A stretch of 64,000 nucleotides of DNA from Galeopsis tetrahit (taxonomy: Eukaryota > Streptophyta > Magnoliopsida > Lamiales > Lamiaceae): contig OY776121.1 of NCBI GenBank assembly GCA_963675135.1, positions 80,498,875-80,562,874 on the forward strand. The letters run 5' to 3'. The position numbers were made by a program, and so were the translations under genes. Below the pieces are notes generated by a model that saw only the letters and a program-made list of their open reading frames with translations, had not been told where the DNA came from and searched no databases. Below, piece by piece: positions 31,236-40,640 of this stretch (within the stretch, counting starts at the first letter, position 1; every line of letters starts with the position of its first letter).

Positions 31236-33791
31236 TTATTGGGGTCCTTGGGGGTTAGTAGCAAGAGGTACCCAAATGAACATTGAGGATTTGAATAAGT
31301 GGGACCTCTTCAGTTTCCTTCCAAATTTATCACAGAACAATACTTTATTAACCAGTTCAGAATTATCAGCAGACTTAGGATCTATTTTTCTGAGATAGCC
31401 TTTCCTTGGTTCTATCCCTTTTTCAGTAAGATCAGTATGTCTGTAATAGTTTGAATATGGTCTAAAAGCATGTGGACCATAAGGCTTATAAATTTGCTTT
31501 GGTCTTTCCTCACCAATGATATTATAAGATAAAGGTGGAGGATAAAGAACAGGTTTATTATGATAATGAGGCACAAATCTCCTAGGTTTAGTTGAATACA
31601 GCTGAGACTGCCTTATGAAAGGAGGTCTAGGCTGTTCCCAACTTGCCTGTGCTTGTCTTGACCTACTGTTCTGAGTTTGTCTCTTCTGAATCCAGGACTG
31701 ATCTGATCTGGTCAGAGGAGTATAACTCTTCTGGTATGGTCTTGACTGTACTGATCTTAATACATTCTTCATTTTACCATTCTTGGTAGTAGGAGGGATG
31801 TATTTAGATTGTACTTTGAGTTTTGGTTCATCATCATAAGTCATAGGTTCTTTCCCTTTATCTAGTTGCAAAGAACTTGTACTAGCTCCATTAGTGTTCT
31901 TAAATTCTGAAGTAGATGGACTAGGCAGATCAGTACCTATTCCTCTTTTATCATTTGGAGCTCTATATCTGTCTGAGATTGTTTGATTAATCTTAGTAGA
32001 ATTAATCATCCCAGATAGCTTTCGATCTAGGCTCACTACTTCAGATTCTAAGAATCTATTGCGCTCTTCAAGTTTTTCACATTTAATCTTTAAGTCATTG
32101 AATTCATTAGTCTCTTTGGCTTGAGTTTTAAGCATACCCTGATATAGATTGTCAATGGATGCATACTTTTCTTGGAGTTGAGACAACTCTTCTGATAGTC
32201 TTGCATTTATGACAACTATATTAGGATCCACTTCTAACTGAGCTTCTTTCAGCTTAATGATTTCTTGCTTTAAAGATATATTCTCATCACTAATTTCCAT
32301 GAATGCTTTGTTAGCTTGTAGAAGGTCTTCTTCAGTCACTCCTTGGGAATGATGAAGACTACTTCCTACACTGCTAACAACAGCATCACTTTCATCAGTG
32401 TCCGAATTGTTACAAGATTGAAATGAGTTTACAGATGATACCTCATCATTTATTTTGGCCATCATTGCCAGTCCATCATCTGCTATGAAAGCTTCATCTT
32501 CATTGCTAGAGGGGTAGTCAGATGAAGTCGATGGTAACTCTTCTGATTCCGAATCAGAGTCATTGTAAGCCATCATTGCCTTCTTACCCTTAGCATATTT
32601 TCGATCTCTCCTGGCTTTCCTTTCTTCTCGATCTTCAGAACTCAGATCAGGACATTCATATATATAATGACCTGGCTTATCACAATTATAGCAAACAGGA
32701 TTGTTAGAAGTTCTTTTAGGAGGAGAATGCTTTCTGTTCCTGTCATGCTTGTCAATTGAGTTCCTGTCTTTCTTATCAGAATACTTTCTGTCTCTCTTTT
32801 CAGATGAGTTCCTGTCTCTCCTGTTTTCATTAGAGATCTCATCCCTTCTTTCAGAAGAGTTTTGATCCCTTCTGTTCACAGAAGAGTCCCTGTTATTAGA
32901 ACCCTTAGATTCCTTATAGAACCTCTTGTACCTGCCATATCTCTTGTTCAGTTTATCAAATCTTTTGATCATAAGGCTCATCTGATCTTTCAGACTTAGA
33001 TCAGAACCATCTAGTTCATCTTTTATGCTTGAAGCCTTTGTTTTAGATGATCTAGACCCCTTTGAAGTAGAGGCTTTGAAAGCTATGTCCTTAGAGACAT
33101 CCTTATCCTTATGGATCACAGAAATAGGATCTTCTTCATCTAACTCAAACTCATGTGCCTTAAGTGTTTGGAACATAGTTTCTGCTGGCCAAGAATCAAT
33201 GTCTTGTGTGGTTTTAATGATCATCTTGACCATTTTCCACCTTTCATCCAAGGCTTTCAAGATTCTCAAGTTAACTTCTCTGTCAGTATAAGTCTTTCCT
33301 AATACATCAAGATCATTCATAATTTTGGTAAATCGAGTATCTAGCTCATCAATTGATTCTCCTGGCTTCATTTTAAATGATTCAAACTTTTGGACAGCAG
33401 TGGATAACTTGCTTTCTTTGATCAGTGTAGTACCTTCACAAAGAATAGCCAGTTTGTCCCACATCTGTTTTGCAGTCTTACATTTTAATACTTTACCAAG
33501 ATACTCATTTGGTAAGGTATGTAGAATGTAGTTCTTGGCAAGACTATCCAAATTGTTTTGTTTCATCTCTTCTGAAGTCAGTTCTGACCTGGGTTTGGGG
33601 ACCAGTGCTCCAACTGGTTTAGATGGATCCAGAACAGCAGTGTTTTCCACCATGATGACAATTGGTCCTTCAGTCACCACAGATACCATCAGATCATGGG
33701 TTGAGCTAAAGATGGCCTCCATCCTAAGCTTCCAGTAGTCATAATCTGCAATCTTGAACTTAGGCAGCTTGTTCACATTAGTGTCATCCAT
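31236..33791 (-). CDS. SIRE-like gag polyprotein
   Basis: 851 codons from an ATG (MDDTNVNKLPKFKIADYDYW) 163 bp inside the 5' LTR. The N-terminal part has the UBN2/gag helical region of copia elements (roughly residues 80-220, TAKQMWDKL, ESIDELDTRF). Residues 300-360 are a repetitive R/D/K/S-rich stretch. A CX2CX4HX4C zinc knuckle (CYNCDKPGHYIYEC) is at about residue 366. Next come an acidic stretch (DSDSESEE), a long coiled coil (about 490-620) and a basic P/Q/R/Y-rich C-terminus. The long tail beyond the zinc knuckle is typical of SIRE-type gag. It ends at TAA 33 bp before the first listed pol codon, in a different frame. Confidence 0.92.
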   Translation of the reverse strand: MDDTNVNKLPKFKIADYDYWKLRMEAIFSSTHDLMVSVVTEGPIVIMVENTAVLDPSKPVGALVPKPRSELTSEEMKQNNLDSLAKNYILHTLPNEYLGKVLKCKTAKQMWDKLAILCEGTTLIKESKLSTAVQKFESFKMKPGESIDELDTRFTKIMNDLDVLGKTYTDREVNLRILKALDERWKMVKMIIKTTQDIDSWPAETMFQTLKAHEFELDEEDPISVIHKDKDVSKDIAFKASTSKGSRSSKTKASSIKDELDGSDLSLKDQMSLMIKRFDKLNKRYGRYKRFYKESKGSNNRDSSVNRRDQNSSERRDEISNENRRDRNSSEKRDRKYSDKKDRNSIDKHDRNRKHSPPKRTSNNPVCYNCDKPGHYIYECPDLSSEDREERKARRDRKYAKGKKAMMAYNDSDSESEELPSTSSDYPSSNEDEAFIADDGLAMMAKINDEVSSVNSFQSCNNSDTDESDAVVSSVGSSLHHSQGVTEEDLLQANKAFMEISDENISLKQEIIKLKEAQLEVDPNIVVINARLSEELSQLQEKYASIDNLYQGMLKTQAKETNEFNDLKIKCEKLEERNRFLESEVVSLDRKLSGMINSTKINQTISDRYRAPNDKRGIGTDLPSPSTSEFKNTNGASTSSLQLDKGKEPMTYDDEPKLKVQSKYIPPTTKNGKMKNVLRSVQSRPYQKSYTPLTRSDQSWIQKRQTQNSRSRQAQASWEQPRPPFIRQSQLYSTKPRRFVPHYHNKPVLYPPPLSYNIIGEERPKQIYKPYGPHAFRPYSNYYRHTDLTEKGIEPRKGYLRKIDPKSADNSELVNKVLFCDKFGRKLKRSHLFKSSMFIWVPLATNPQGPQ

Positions 33792-33940
33792 GTTTGATTA
33801 GACAAATAGGATCAGTAGTATAGCAGATAGATTTCAAGTATTCAGATAGTAACAAGTATCAAGAATTAACAGTAAGATCAGTAAAGATGACCTTCAACAT
33901 TTACAAGGTTTATCAAGAAACAGCAGTCCAAAGAACTACT

Positions 33941-33952
33941 GCTCTGATACCA
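33941..33952 (-). other. Primer binding site (initiator Met tRNA) of SIRE-like element
   Basis: On the minus strand the sequence is TGGTATCAGAGC, complementary to the 3' end of plant initiator methionine tRNA. It lies two bases inside the 5' LTR. Confidence 0.93.
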
Positions 33953-33954
33953 CT

Positions 33955-35694
33955 TGTTGTTCCCAAAGTTGAGTTAAGATTGAGTAAGCTAAGAAAGTCT
34001 AGAGGGGAGGGGTGAATAGACTTTCAAAAATCTTTCCAAAATATCAGAATATGCAATGCGGAATTTAGTCTTCTTATGTACTGTACTGTGCTTACTCAGC
34101 TCAGATCAGTACTTTCAGAATAATATGGGCCTTACTAGTTTATACTCAACTTTTATCTAGATCTTTATCTTTGTAAATTCTACTATTCTTGATTAAACAA
34201 TTCAAACAAATATCAAACAGTAAAGTAAAGAACACAGAATTTTATAGTGGTTCGACAAATGTCTACATCCACTCTCACAACTCCAGTTGTGAAGTTTTAT
34301 TACTCTTCTTGAGCTTCTTGTGGCTTAAAGTCCCAAGATTAAGACTTTGATCTTTTCGATTATACCTCCAGGTATATCTTCGATCTACTAGTAATTCTAC
34401 AAGTAACTAGCACACTTGTTTTACAAAATACAAACTTAAACTTGAAAAGTAAAACTTCTCTTTGAATAGCCTTTGATTCTTCTCTTCAATTCAGTGGCTT
34501 CTTCTTCTTCAATCTCCTTTAACTCTGTGAGTAATTCTTGCTTGTAGACTTGCTCTTGATTTCTCTAAGATCAGTAATTGTTTCAGTAGTCTTCAGTAGT
34601 AGGAGATCATACAGTATTTATAGAATTTAGTATGACAGTTAGCAGTTTGTGAACTAACTTTCAACTAACTCTAAAAACTGTTTTTGTAACTTCTTCTTGT
34701 AACCGACTTTGTAACTTCCTTCAACTTCCAAGTCAGCATATCTTCAATAAATCTCTAGTTACACCTTAAATAAGCTTTCCAAACTTATTCTTCAATTTCA
34801 CTAAATCAGCACAGTAACTTACTGCTCTGATTTTTACTCTTCGGATTTTACTCTGCTGATTTTTACTCTTCTGACTCAATCAGCACAGTAACTTAAAACT
34901 GTTCAAAACTTCTCCAGATTGCTTCTCAGCTTATCTTCAACTCTTCTTGAAGTCTTCTTATCCTGAAGTAGTCCTCTGAGTCTTCTTAGTCTTCTGATCT
35001 TCATCTAATCTATTCCTAATCTAGTGTTCTGATTTTACTGTTCTGAGCTTTACAATGCTGAATACAACAAAATACAACTTTACAAATATAAAACCTATCT
35101 ATACATCAACTGAACTATATACAGATGAGTATATCTAAGTCCTAAACTATAAGCTGTCTATACAATACAAAACATCAGCTTAGTTCCTATCAGTTCATAT
35201 ATCAGATCAGTAAACCAATAAGATCAGTAACTCATAAGATCAGTAACTCATGTAAGTTCAATAACTTCCATATAAGATCAGTAAATACTAAGATCAGTAA
35301 ACATTTAAGATCAGTAACTTACATATCAGATCAGTAAGCATATCAGATCAGTAAGTACATCAGATCAGTAACTCAGATCTCAAATATTTCATATAAGATC
35401 ACTAAAAATATTCTCAGTTTCCACACTAAGATCAGTAATCTTATTTCACATGACTCAGTTAAGATCAGTAATTTTATTCTTACTATTACTAAATAAGATC
35501 AGTAAACTTACTTCAGTTAGCATTAAGATCAGTAAACTCAATCTTAAGTTTCTCATCAGATTAGTAAGCTTATATTCAGATGACTTAGTTAAGATGACTT
35601 AGAACCACATATATCACTAACTTTAAGTTGCTTTTGGCCATCAAAACATACTTTCATCAACTAGAACATTGTTTATAGGATTCATATCCCAACA
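33955..35694 (-). repeat. 5' LTR of SIRE-like element
   Basis: 1740 bp, the same length as the 3' LTR and almost identical to it. It has the minus-strand TATA-like CTATAAATAC near 34614-34623 and the GATCAGTAA array at 35203-35562 in U3, upstream of the promoter. Confidence 0.95.
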
Positions 35695-35778
35695 CCTTAC
35701 TTTATCTACTTTATTTACATATTTCTTAAAATTTGTGTCCACCTTCCATGGGACTACTTTTGGTTGATGGAGGGAGTA

Positions 35779-36245
35779 AAATTTATTTAAACAAATCTTA
35801 ATATCGATCATATAATAGTCTGTATTCTATTCATGTATTCAATTCATGTATTCTATTCATCTATGTATTAAAAAAAAATCAAATTTGGTTGATTGACTAA
35901 TTTTAAAACAGGTGTGAAGAATTCAATTTTGACAGATTTTAATTATGATCAATAAATTTATGACCATGGTTAAACAAATTTTATTGACATTAACTGACTC
36001 AATATTATATTTATGGTATTGACTTAAAAAATTATTAATAGATATTAATCGACTAAACATTACTAATTATATGTCAAATTAATTAATAAAAATCAATTTT
36101 CACTTAATTGAAAATCAATTTTGAATTTTCTTATATTAAGTAAATCAAATTTATGTCATAGTTGACTAATGCACAGGTCAATCACTATATATTAAAAATA
36201 GCGAAAATATGCAACAAAGTGACTACTGTCCAAGTGGATACAACG
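35779..36245. other. A+T-rich stretch, nothing recognised
   Basis: Loose repetition of TTGACTAATTT/ATTAATCGACTAA-type words, and no ORF or element ends that I could support. Confidence 0.5.
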
Positions 36246-36250
36246 ACAAA

Positions 36251-36312
36251 GTGGGATAGCTCAAGTGGTTAGAGCACCACTACCTAGGCCTTAGGTCTTG
36301 GGTTCGAGTCAT
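36251..36312 (+). repeat. tRNA-derived SINE head
   Basis: A-box GATAGCTCAAGTGGTTAGAG and B-box GGGTTCGAGTC are spaced as in a tRNA gene (about 45 nt apart). The region lacks paired acceptor-stem ends, so it is a SINE promoter head rather than a working tRNA. It runs straight into the tandem repeat that follows. Confidence 0.75.
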
Positions 36313-36570
36313 GGGAAGGGGAAAAAAGAGATGGGTATTTAACTTCCATCAAAAAAGTCCTGGGTTCGAGTCATGGGGAGGGGAAAAAAAGGATGGGTAT
36401 TTAACTTCCATCAAAAAAGTCCAGGGTTCGAGTCATGGGGAGGGGAATTCGAGTCATGGGGAGGGGAAAAAAGGGATGGGTATTTAACTTCCATAAAAAA
36501 AGTCCAGGGTTCGAGTCATGGGGAGGGGAAAAAAGGGATGGGTATTTAACTTCTATCAAAAAAGTCCAAG
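36300..36570 (+). repeat. ~62-bp tandem repeat containing the SINE B box
   Basis: Four main copies of a unit made of GGTTCGAGTCATGGGGAGGG, a short A-rich tract, GATGGGTATTTAACTTCCAT and CAAAAAAGTCC, plus one extra partial copy near 36447. Each unit repeats the polymerase III B box. Confidence 0.88.
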
Positions 36571-36599
36571 TTACAATTTTTTTTTCGAAACCTTGTAAC

Positions 36600-37010
36600 C
36601 AACTTTTTTTTATTCAGTAATTTTGTATTACAATTTTTTTTAACTCAGTAATTTTAGTATTCAGTAATTTCAGCAACAAAATTACCACTTTTCAATAATA
36701 ATAATTACCACTTTTCAACAATAATAGTTACACTTTTCGGTAACAAAACTACCACTTTTCAGTAAAAAAAAATCCATTTTTCAATAAAAAAAAGAACTAT
36801 ACTTTTCATTAACAAAATTACCACTTTTCAATAAGAAATAACTACACTTTTCTTTAATTTGAAAATCAAAAACTAAAACTACACATTTTAGTAACAAAAT
36901 TACCAGTTTTCAATAAGAAAGGACTACACCTTTCAATAACAAAATTACCACTTTTCAAAAATTTACTTAGTAACACACTTTAATTTGAAAATCAAGAACT
37001 AAAATCCCAC
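36600..37010. repeat. Degenerate short repeats (TTACCACTTTTCAATAA)
   Basis: The string AAAATTACCACTTTTCAATA and shortened variants recur about ten times, separated by A-rich tracts. Non-coding. Confidence 0.65.
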
Positions 37011-37223
37011 CACTGAAAACTCGTTTGATTAGTCATATCATCAGAATCAAGTCCCCCAAATCATTACAACAACTTATTGTACACCAACCAAACCGGTCAT
37101 CAATAAGCAAGTGGTTTATAAAGTCACATATGTATATTCACAACCCTCTCTATATATATTCATCACAGAAAATAACTAAAACCTTGTAACTATAACTATT
37201 TGTTTGACAGAAATTAATTGAAG

Positions 37224-37340
37224 ATGGGAGTAGAAAGAACATATGATTGCATATCTGATCTTCTAAGCAGCACTAGAAAGAAGAAGAGTTAGCAGCCCAG
37301 AATCGTCGATCTCAAAGTCAGTCAGAATGGATTGTGTCAA
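37224..37340 (+). pseudogene. HIPP (heavy-metal isoprenylated plant protein) 5' fragment
   Basis: An ATG opens MGVERTYDCISDLLSSTRKK, which closely resembles the N-terminus of plant HIPP proteins (MGV...YISDLL...KKKK before the HMA domain). A TAG follows at codon 23. Beyond it, sequence related to the start of the metal-binding domain (IVDLKV, then MDC in another frame) can still be read, but the CXXC motif is not kept. A 5' leader with an acceptor-like TTGACAG precedes it. The fragment is then joined to unrelated coding sequence. The family call is from memory. Confidence 0.5.
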
Positions 37341-37403
37341 GCTTTTGAATCAGTAAAGATACTTCTAAATCCGGACGCTACCACCAATAATTCATCATCT
37401 ACC

Positions 37404-37556
37404 ATGTCGATGGCGACGTCGTGCAACAATTGTGGGCTGGAGGAGCGGCGGCTGCTCCACCAGGTCCGCCACCGCGAAGTCTTCCGCCGCCTGTATACAT
37501 CATGCGTCCTCCGCCTCCATCCGCAATCCTTCTGTCGAAGACGAATCGATGGATAA
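37404..37556 (+). pseudogene. Cys-rich plant protein fragment
   Basis: In one open frame the segment encodes a CNNCGLEERRLLHQVRHREV block followed by CVLRLHPQSFC, a cysteine-patterned block I recall from an uncharacterised plant protein family. G+C is much higher than in the flanks. It has no intact gene structure and is fused downstream of the HIPP fragment, so I infer a captured exon. The stop comes directly after the block. Confidence 0.45.
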
Positions 37557-37605
37557 GAGGCTAGAGAGATAAATTAGGGTTTCACAGAGAAGGATAAGAT
37601 AAATA

Positions 37606-37838
37606 CTTCCTCCGTCCGCCTATAAGTTTTCCATTTTACCATTTTGGTCCATCCGTCTATAAGTTTCACATACCTTTTTTGGTAAGTATTTTTTCTTACA
37701 CTTCACTTTACATCTTACTTTTTCTCTCTATCTCCCTCCTCTCCCAATCACATCACTTGTACTATATCTATTATTTAATCACTTTTCTTAATCTCTGTGC
37801 TAAAAAGTAACGTGAAACTTATAGACGAACGGAGGGAG
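37606..37838. mobile_element. Stowaway MITE
   Basis: CTTCCTCCGTCCGCCTATAA end with the inverted partner at the right and TA flanks (37604-37605 and 37839-37840). It belongs to the CCGCCTATAA subfamily. Confidence 0.92.
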
Positions 37839-38017
37839 TATATACTAAACTTGAATTGAGATATGTGGATCGGATGTGGATTAGAAGCGGGTCAGGGTCA
37901 AAATAGTGTACACCAAAATATGATTGGTGCACAGTGTGCATTTAAGAATTCCACTTATAATTTATACGAGTAATATACATGAATAAATACATACTCACGT
38001 TTCACTTTTATATTTTA

Positions 38018-38045
38018 CTAGTGTAGAACCCGTGTATTACACGGG
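38018..38045 (-). terminator. Helitron 3' terminal hairpin and CTAG
   Basis: A perfect palindrome arm pair (CCCGTGT/ACACGGG) lies just before CTAG on the minus strand, the replication terminator of Helitrons. Confidence 0.85.
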
Positions 38046-38904
38046 ATTTTAAATGAACATTTTAATATTTAATAACAGTGTAGTATTACATAAAATTTTA
38101 AATTAATATTTTAATATTTAATATTATATTTTTTATTTATTTACTTAATTTAAATTTTAATATTTACATTTTATACAATTGGTTATTATAATTATCCTTT
38201 AAACAAATTATAAATTCTTTCGCTTAAATTTTATTTAACAACTTTTTTTTAATTATAAAACATTGTAATGTAAATGATCAACTAATATGAATGTAATTAT
38301 TTTGTACAATTCATAATAAATTATTAAATTAAAACACATAAAATGAAAACATTGACAAAATATTTTTATTCCATTTCGACACTTTACCATATAAATTGCA
38401 ACATATAGTTGATCATGTCTGGCATTGTCTTATCTGAATGATTTAATATTATATGTGGGACGTACAACTTGTTCTCAATATTTCTACCTAAAACTATTCA
38501 TGCCTCCAACAGGTGATTTTCTAGTTTTATAACAATCAATCAAGTGTCATTGTACAAATCTCCCTTTTTATCTATTTTATGAAAAAGTATTATCTGAACT
38601 CCGATTTCACAATATAAGACGGTAATTAATTTGAAATATCAGAACACTTAATGGAAATTGAATGTTCACTAAAATAAAAAAATGGAAATGGATTGTTCGG
38701 TAAAAAAAAATGGAGATGGAATGTTTGAATGATTAATAATATTGAAAAATTGAATGTTTGAACAATTAATATAATTGAGAAATTAACCAATGAAAAATAT
38801 TGAATATTTAATGTAATTGAGAATGAATTCAAATTAAGATGGAAAGAAAGATTATATAATTAATATAATTGAAAATTTAAGATAATTGGTAATATAAATG
38901 GAAT

Positions 38905-39475
38905 GTTTGAATAATTAATATAATATTGAAATTAACAGATGAAAAGTATACCCTTTCAAAAAAAAGAGTATTGAATAAATAATGTAGTGGAAAATGAATT
39001 CAAATTTATTTACGTCTTAGCCAATGAGAAACTCCAGACTAAATTAATCACGACTCTTCTAAGTTATTTCATATTAATATTTTGTATACATAGAATCTAA
39101 TTGAGATGTACATTAGAAGATCAAAACCAAAGTATCGTTAAAAAAAAAAAAAAAAAAACCAAAGTGCTTATCAACATTAAGATTCAGGGGGAAGAAAGAT
39201 TCTCTACTTAATTAATATAATTGAAATTGAATTTTTGAATAATTAATATAATAGTGAAATTAACAAATGAAAAGTATTGAATAAATTATGTAGCAATCTA
39301 ATGAATTCAAATTTATAGCAATCTAATGAATTCAAATTTATTTGTCTTGGGCTATCAGATCTCCATGCTAAATTCATCATGAATCTTTTAAGTTATTTTA
39401 TATTAATATCTTGTAAACATAGAATTTAACAAAGGTGTACATTAAAAGATCAAAACAAAGTGTTTATGATAACTA
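38905..39475. repeat. Diverged direct repeat (two copies, about 240 bp each)
   Basis: 38905-39165 and 39230-39475 share, in order, TTGAATAATTAATATAAT, a block around AACAAATGAAAAGTAT, GAATTCAAATTTAT, TAAGTTATTT and GTACATTA-AAGATCAAAAC. The copies are clearly diverged. Non-coding. Confidence 0.7.
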
Positions 39476-40189
39476 AGACTGAATATGTCGTGATTATGAT
39501 AACTAAACTTTATCGATTTTAAAACATAATTTATCCTTAATCTTAGCTATCAAACAACCTATAATTAAAAGTTAAAATGAAGTTAATATACCTTTAATTT
39601 TAGCTATCAAGCAGATCTAGAGTGTTCAGTTTGGGCCTAGTATTGATAATGTAGACATGTTAATCAAATCTAATTACGTTCGACTGAAAATATATAAATA
39701 TTACTTGACTGGACTTTCTTATGATAAAAAAGATTTAGCCATATCACATGCAATAAATTATGGGTGCAAATCTTAGTGGACCTCAATATTTGCATTTACA
39801 AATTTTCAAATGAAAACAATTACTCCATTAAATTAGTACCAACAATTGAAGAATAGTACACAACGAAGTAAAAGTTTAGCTCTTCAACACATATCTGTTG
39901 GAGCCATCATTTAAAAAAAAAAAAAAACACTTACATTTGGAAAAACGATGCAAAACTGAATTGTAGTACTAAAAGAAGAATGTGCACGTCTCAAATTACT
40001 TGAACATGTTATACCTGGGTTGGAGTAAGAACAGGATAGCGAACAACCATTGCCCATTGAATTTCATGCCTTCATGCCTCTTAGTCTCTTCCAGTCAATT
40101 TATTTTTTAGACCAAAATCTTCTAATTGCATCCTTTTCCACTTGCCCAACTTCTGAATTGTTCTTGTCAATGAACTTTCATTCTTCCAA

Positions 40190-40640
40190 GGGTTCCGTGA
40201 AAGCAGTAGCAACAATTAAGTTACTATAATGGTATAACTGTCCATAACAGTTCTTTTTGGAAGCTTCATGAACAACCGTTAGTAAATCGACGACAACCTT
40301 TTAGACATATAAAAGCTAAAAATAAAATGGAATCATAAATTGGAATCTCTTTCGCATGATATAAGTCAAATGATCCAAAACTAATTGTCGAAATTCTAAT
40401 TTATAAGAGTTGAATATTCTCTGCAACAATTCGAAAACCCCTTACTAAAAACACATTAAAACTCAAATGAATTTGCATGCATCATTCTTTCAAGGATTCC
40501 ATACAAGTAGTAGCAACAATTAAGTTTCTTTAGTAAATCAACGACAACCTCTTAGACTGATAAAAGCTAAAATAATTGGAATCATAAACTGGAATCTCTC
40601 TCGCGGGATATAAGGCAAATGATCCAGAGCTAATACCCTA
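40190..40640. repeat. Diverged direct repeat (two copies, about 150-190 bp)
   Basis: Both copies contain GTAGCAACAATTAAGTT, AGTAAATCAACGACAACC (or TCGACG) and TGGAATCATAAA-TGGAATCTCT. No open frame spans them. Confidence 0.7.

Larger units (their letters stand above)
10758..35694 (-). mobile_element. SIRE/Maximus-like Ty1/copia retrotransposon, 24.9 kb with insertion
   Basis: Two 1740-bp LTRs beginning TGTTG and ending CAACA bound the element, and CCTTA is duplicated on both sides (10753-10757 and 35695-35699). In minus-strand order it has the 5' LTR, an initiator-Met tRNA primer site, gag, pol, a CACTA element, a third ORF in two parts, a polypurine tract and the 3' LTR. Without the CACTA insertion and its TCA duplication it would be about 14.07 kb. 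The long LTRs, the large gag with a long C-terminal region and the ORF after pol are features of the SIRE (Maximus) lineage. About five base differences between the LTRs suggest recent insertion. Confidence 0.92.
10573..35776. mobile_element. Stowaway MITE split by the SIRE-like retrotransposon
   Basis: The left part is 10573-10757 and the right part 35700-35776, with TA at the outer edges (10571-10572 and 35777-35778). The two parts together are 262 bp, the same length as the intact related MITE at 60177-60438, and the order of internal motifs (GAAAAGTAGTC, TATTCTTTGTCCAC, ACCCTTACTTTATCTAC) is continuous across the break. The break carries the 5-bp duplication CCTTA made by the retrotransposon. 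Confidence 0.93.

Noticed and set aside
36251..36312. Functional tRNA gene
   Set aside because: Same reasoning: the internal promoter is tRNA-like, but the sequence runs into a tandem repeat and the stem ends do not pair.
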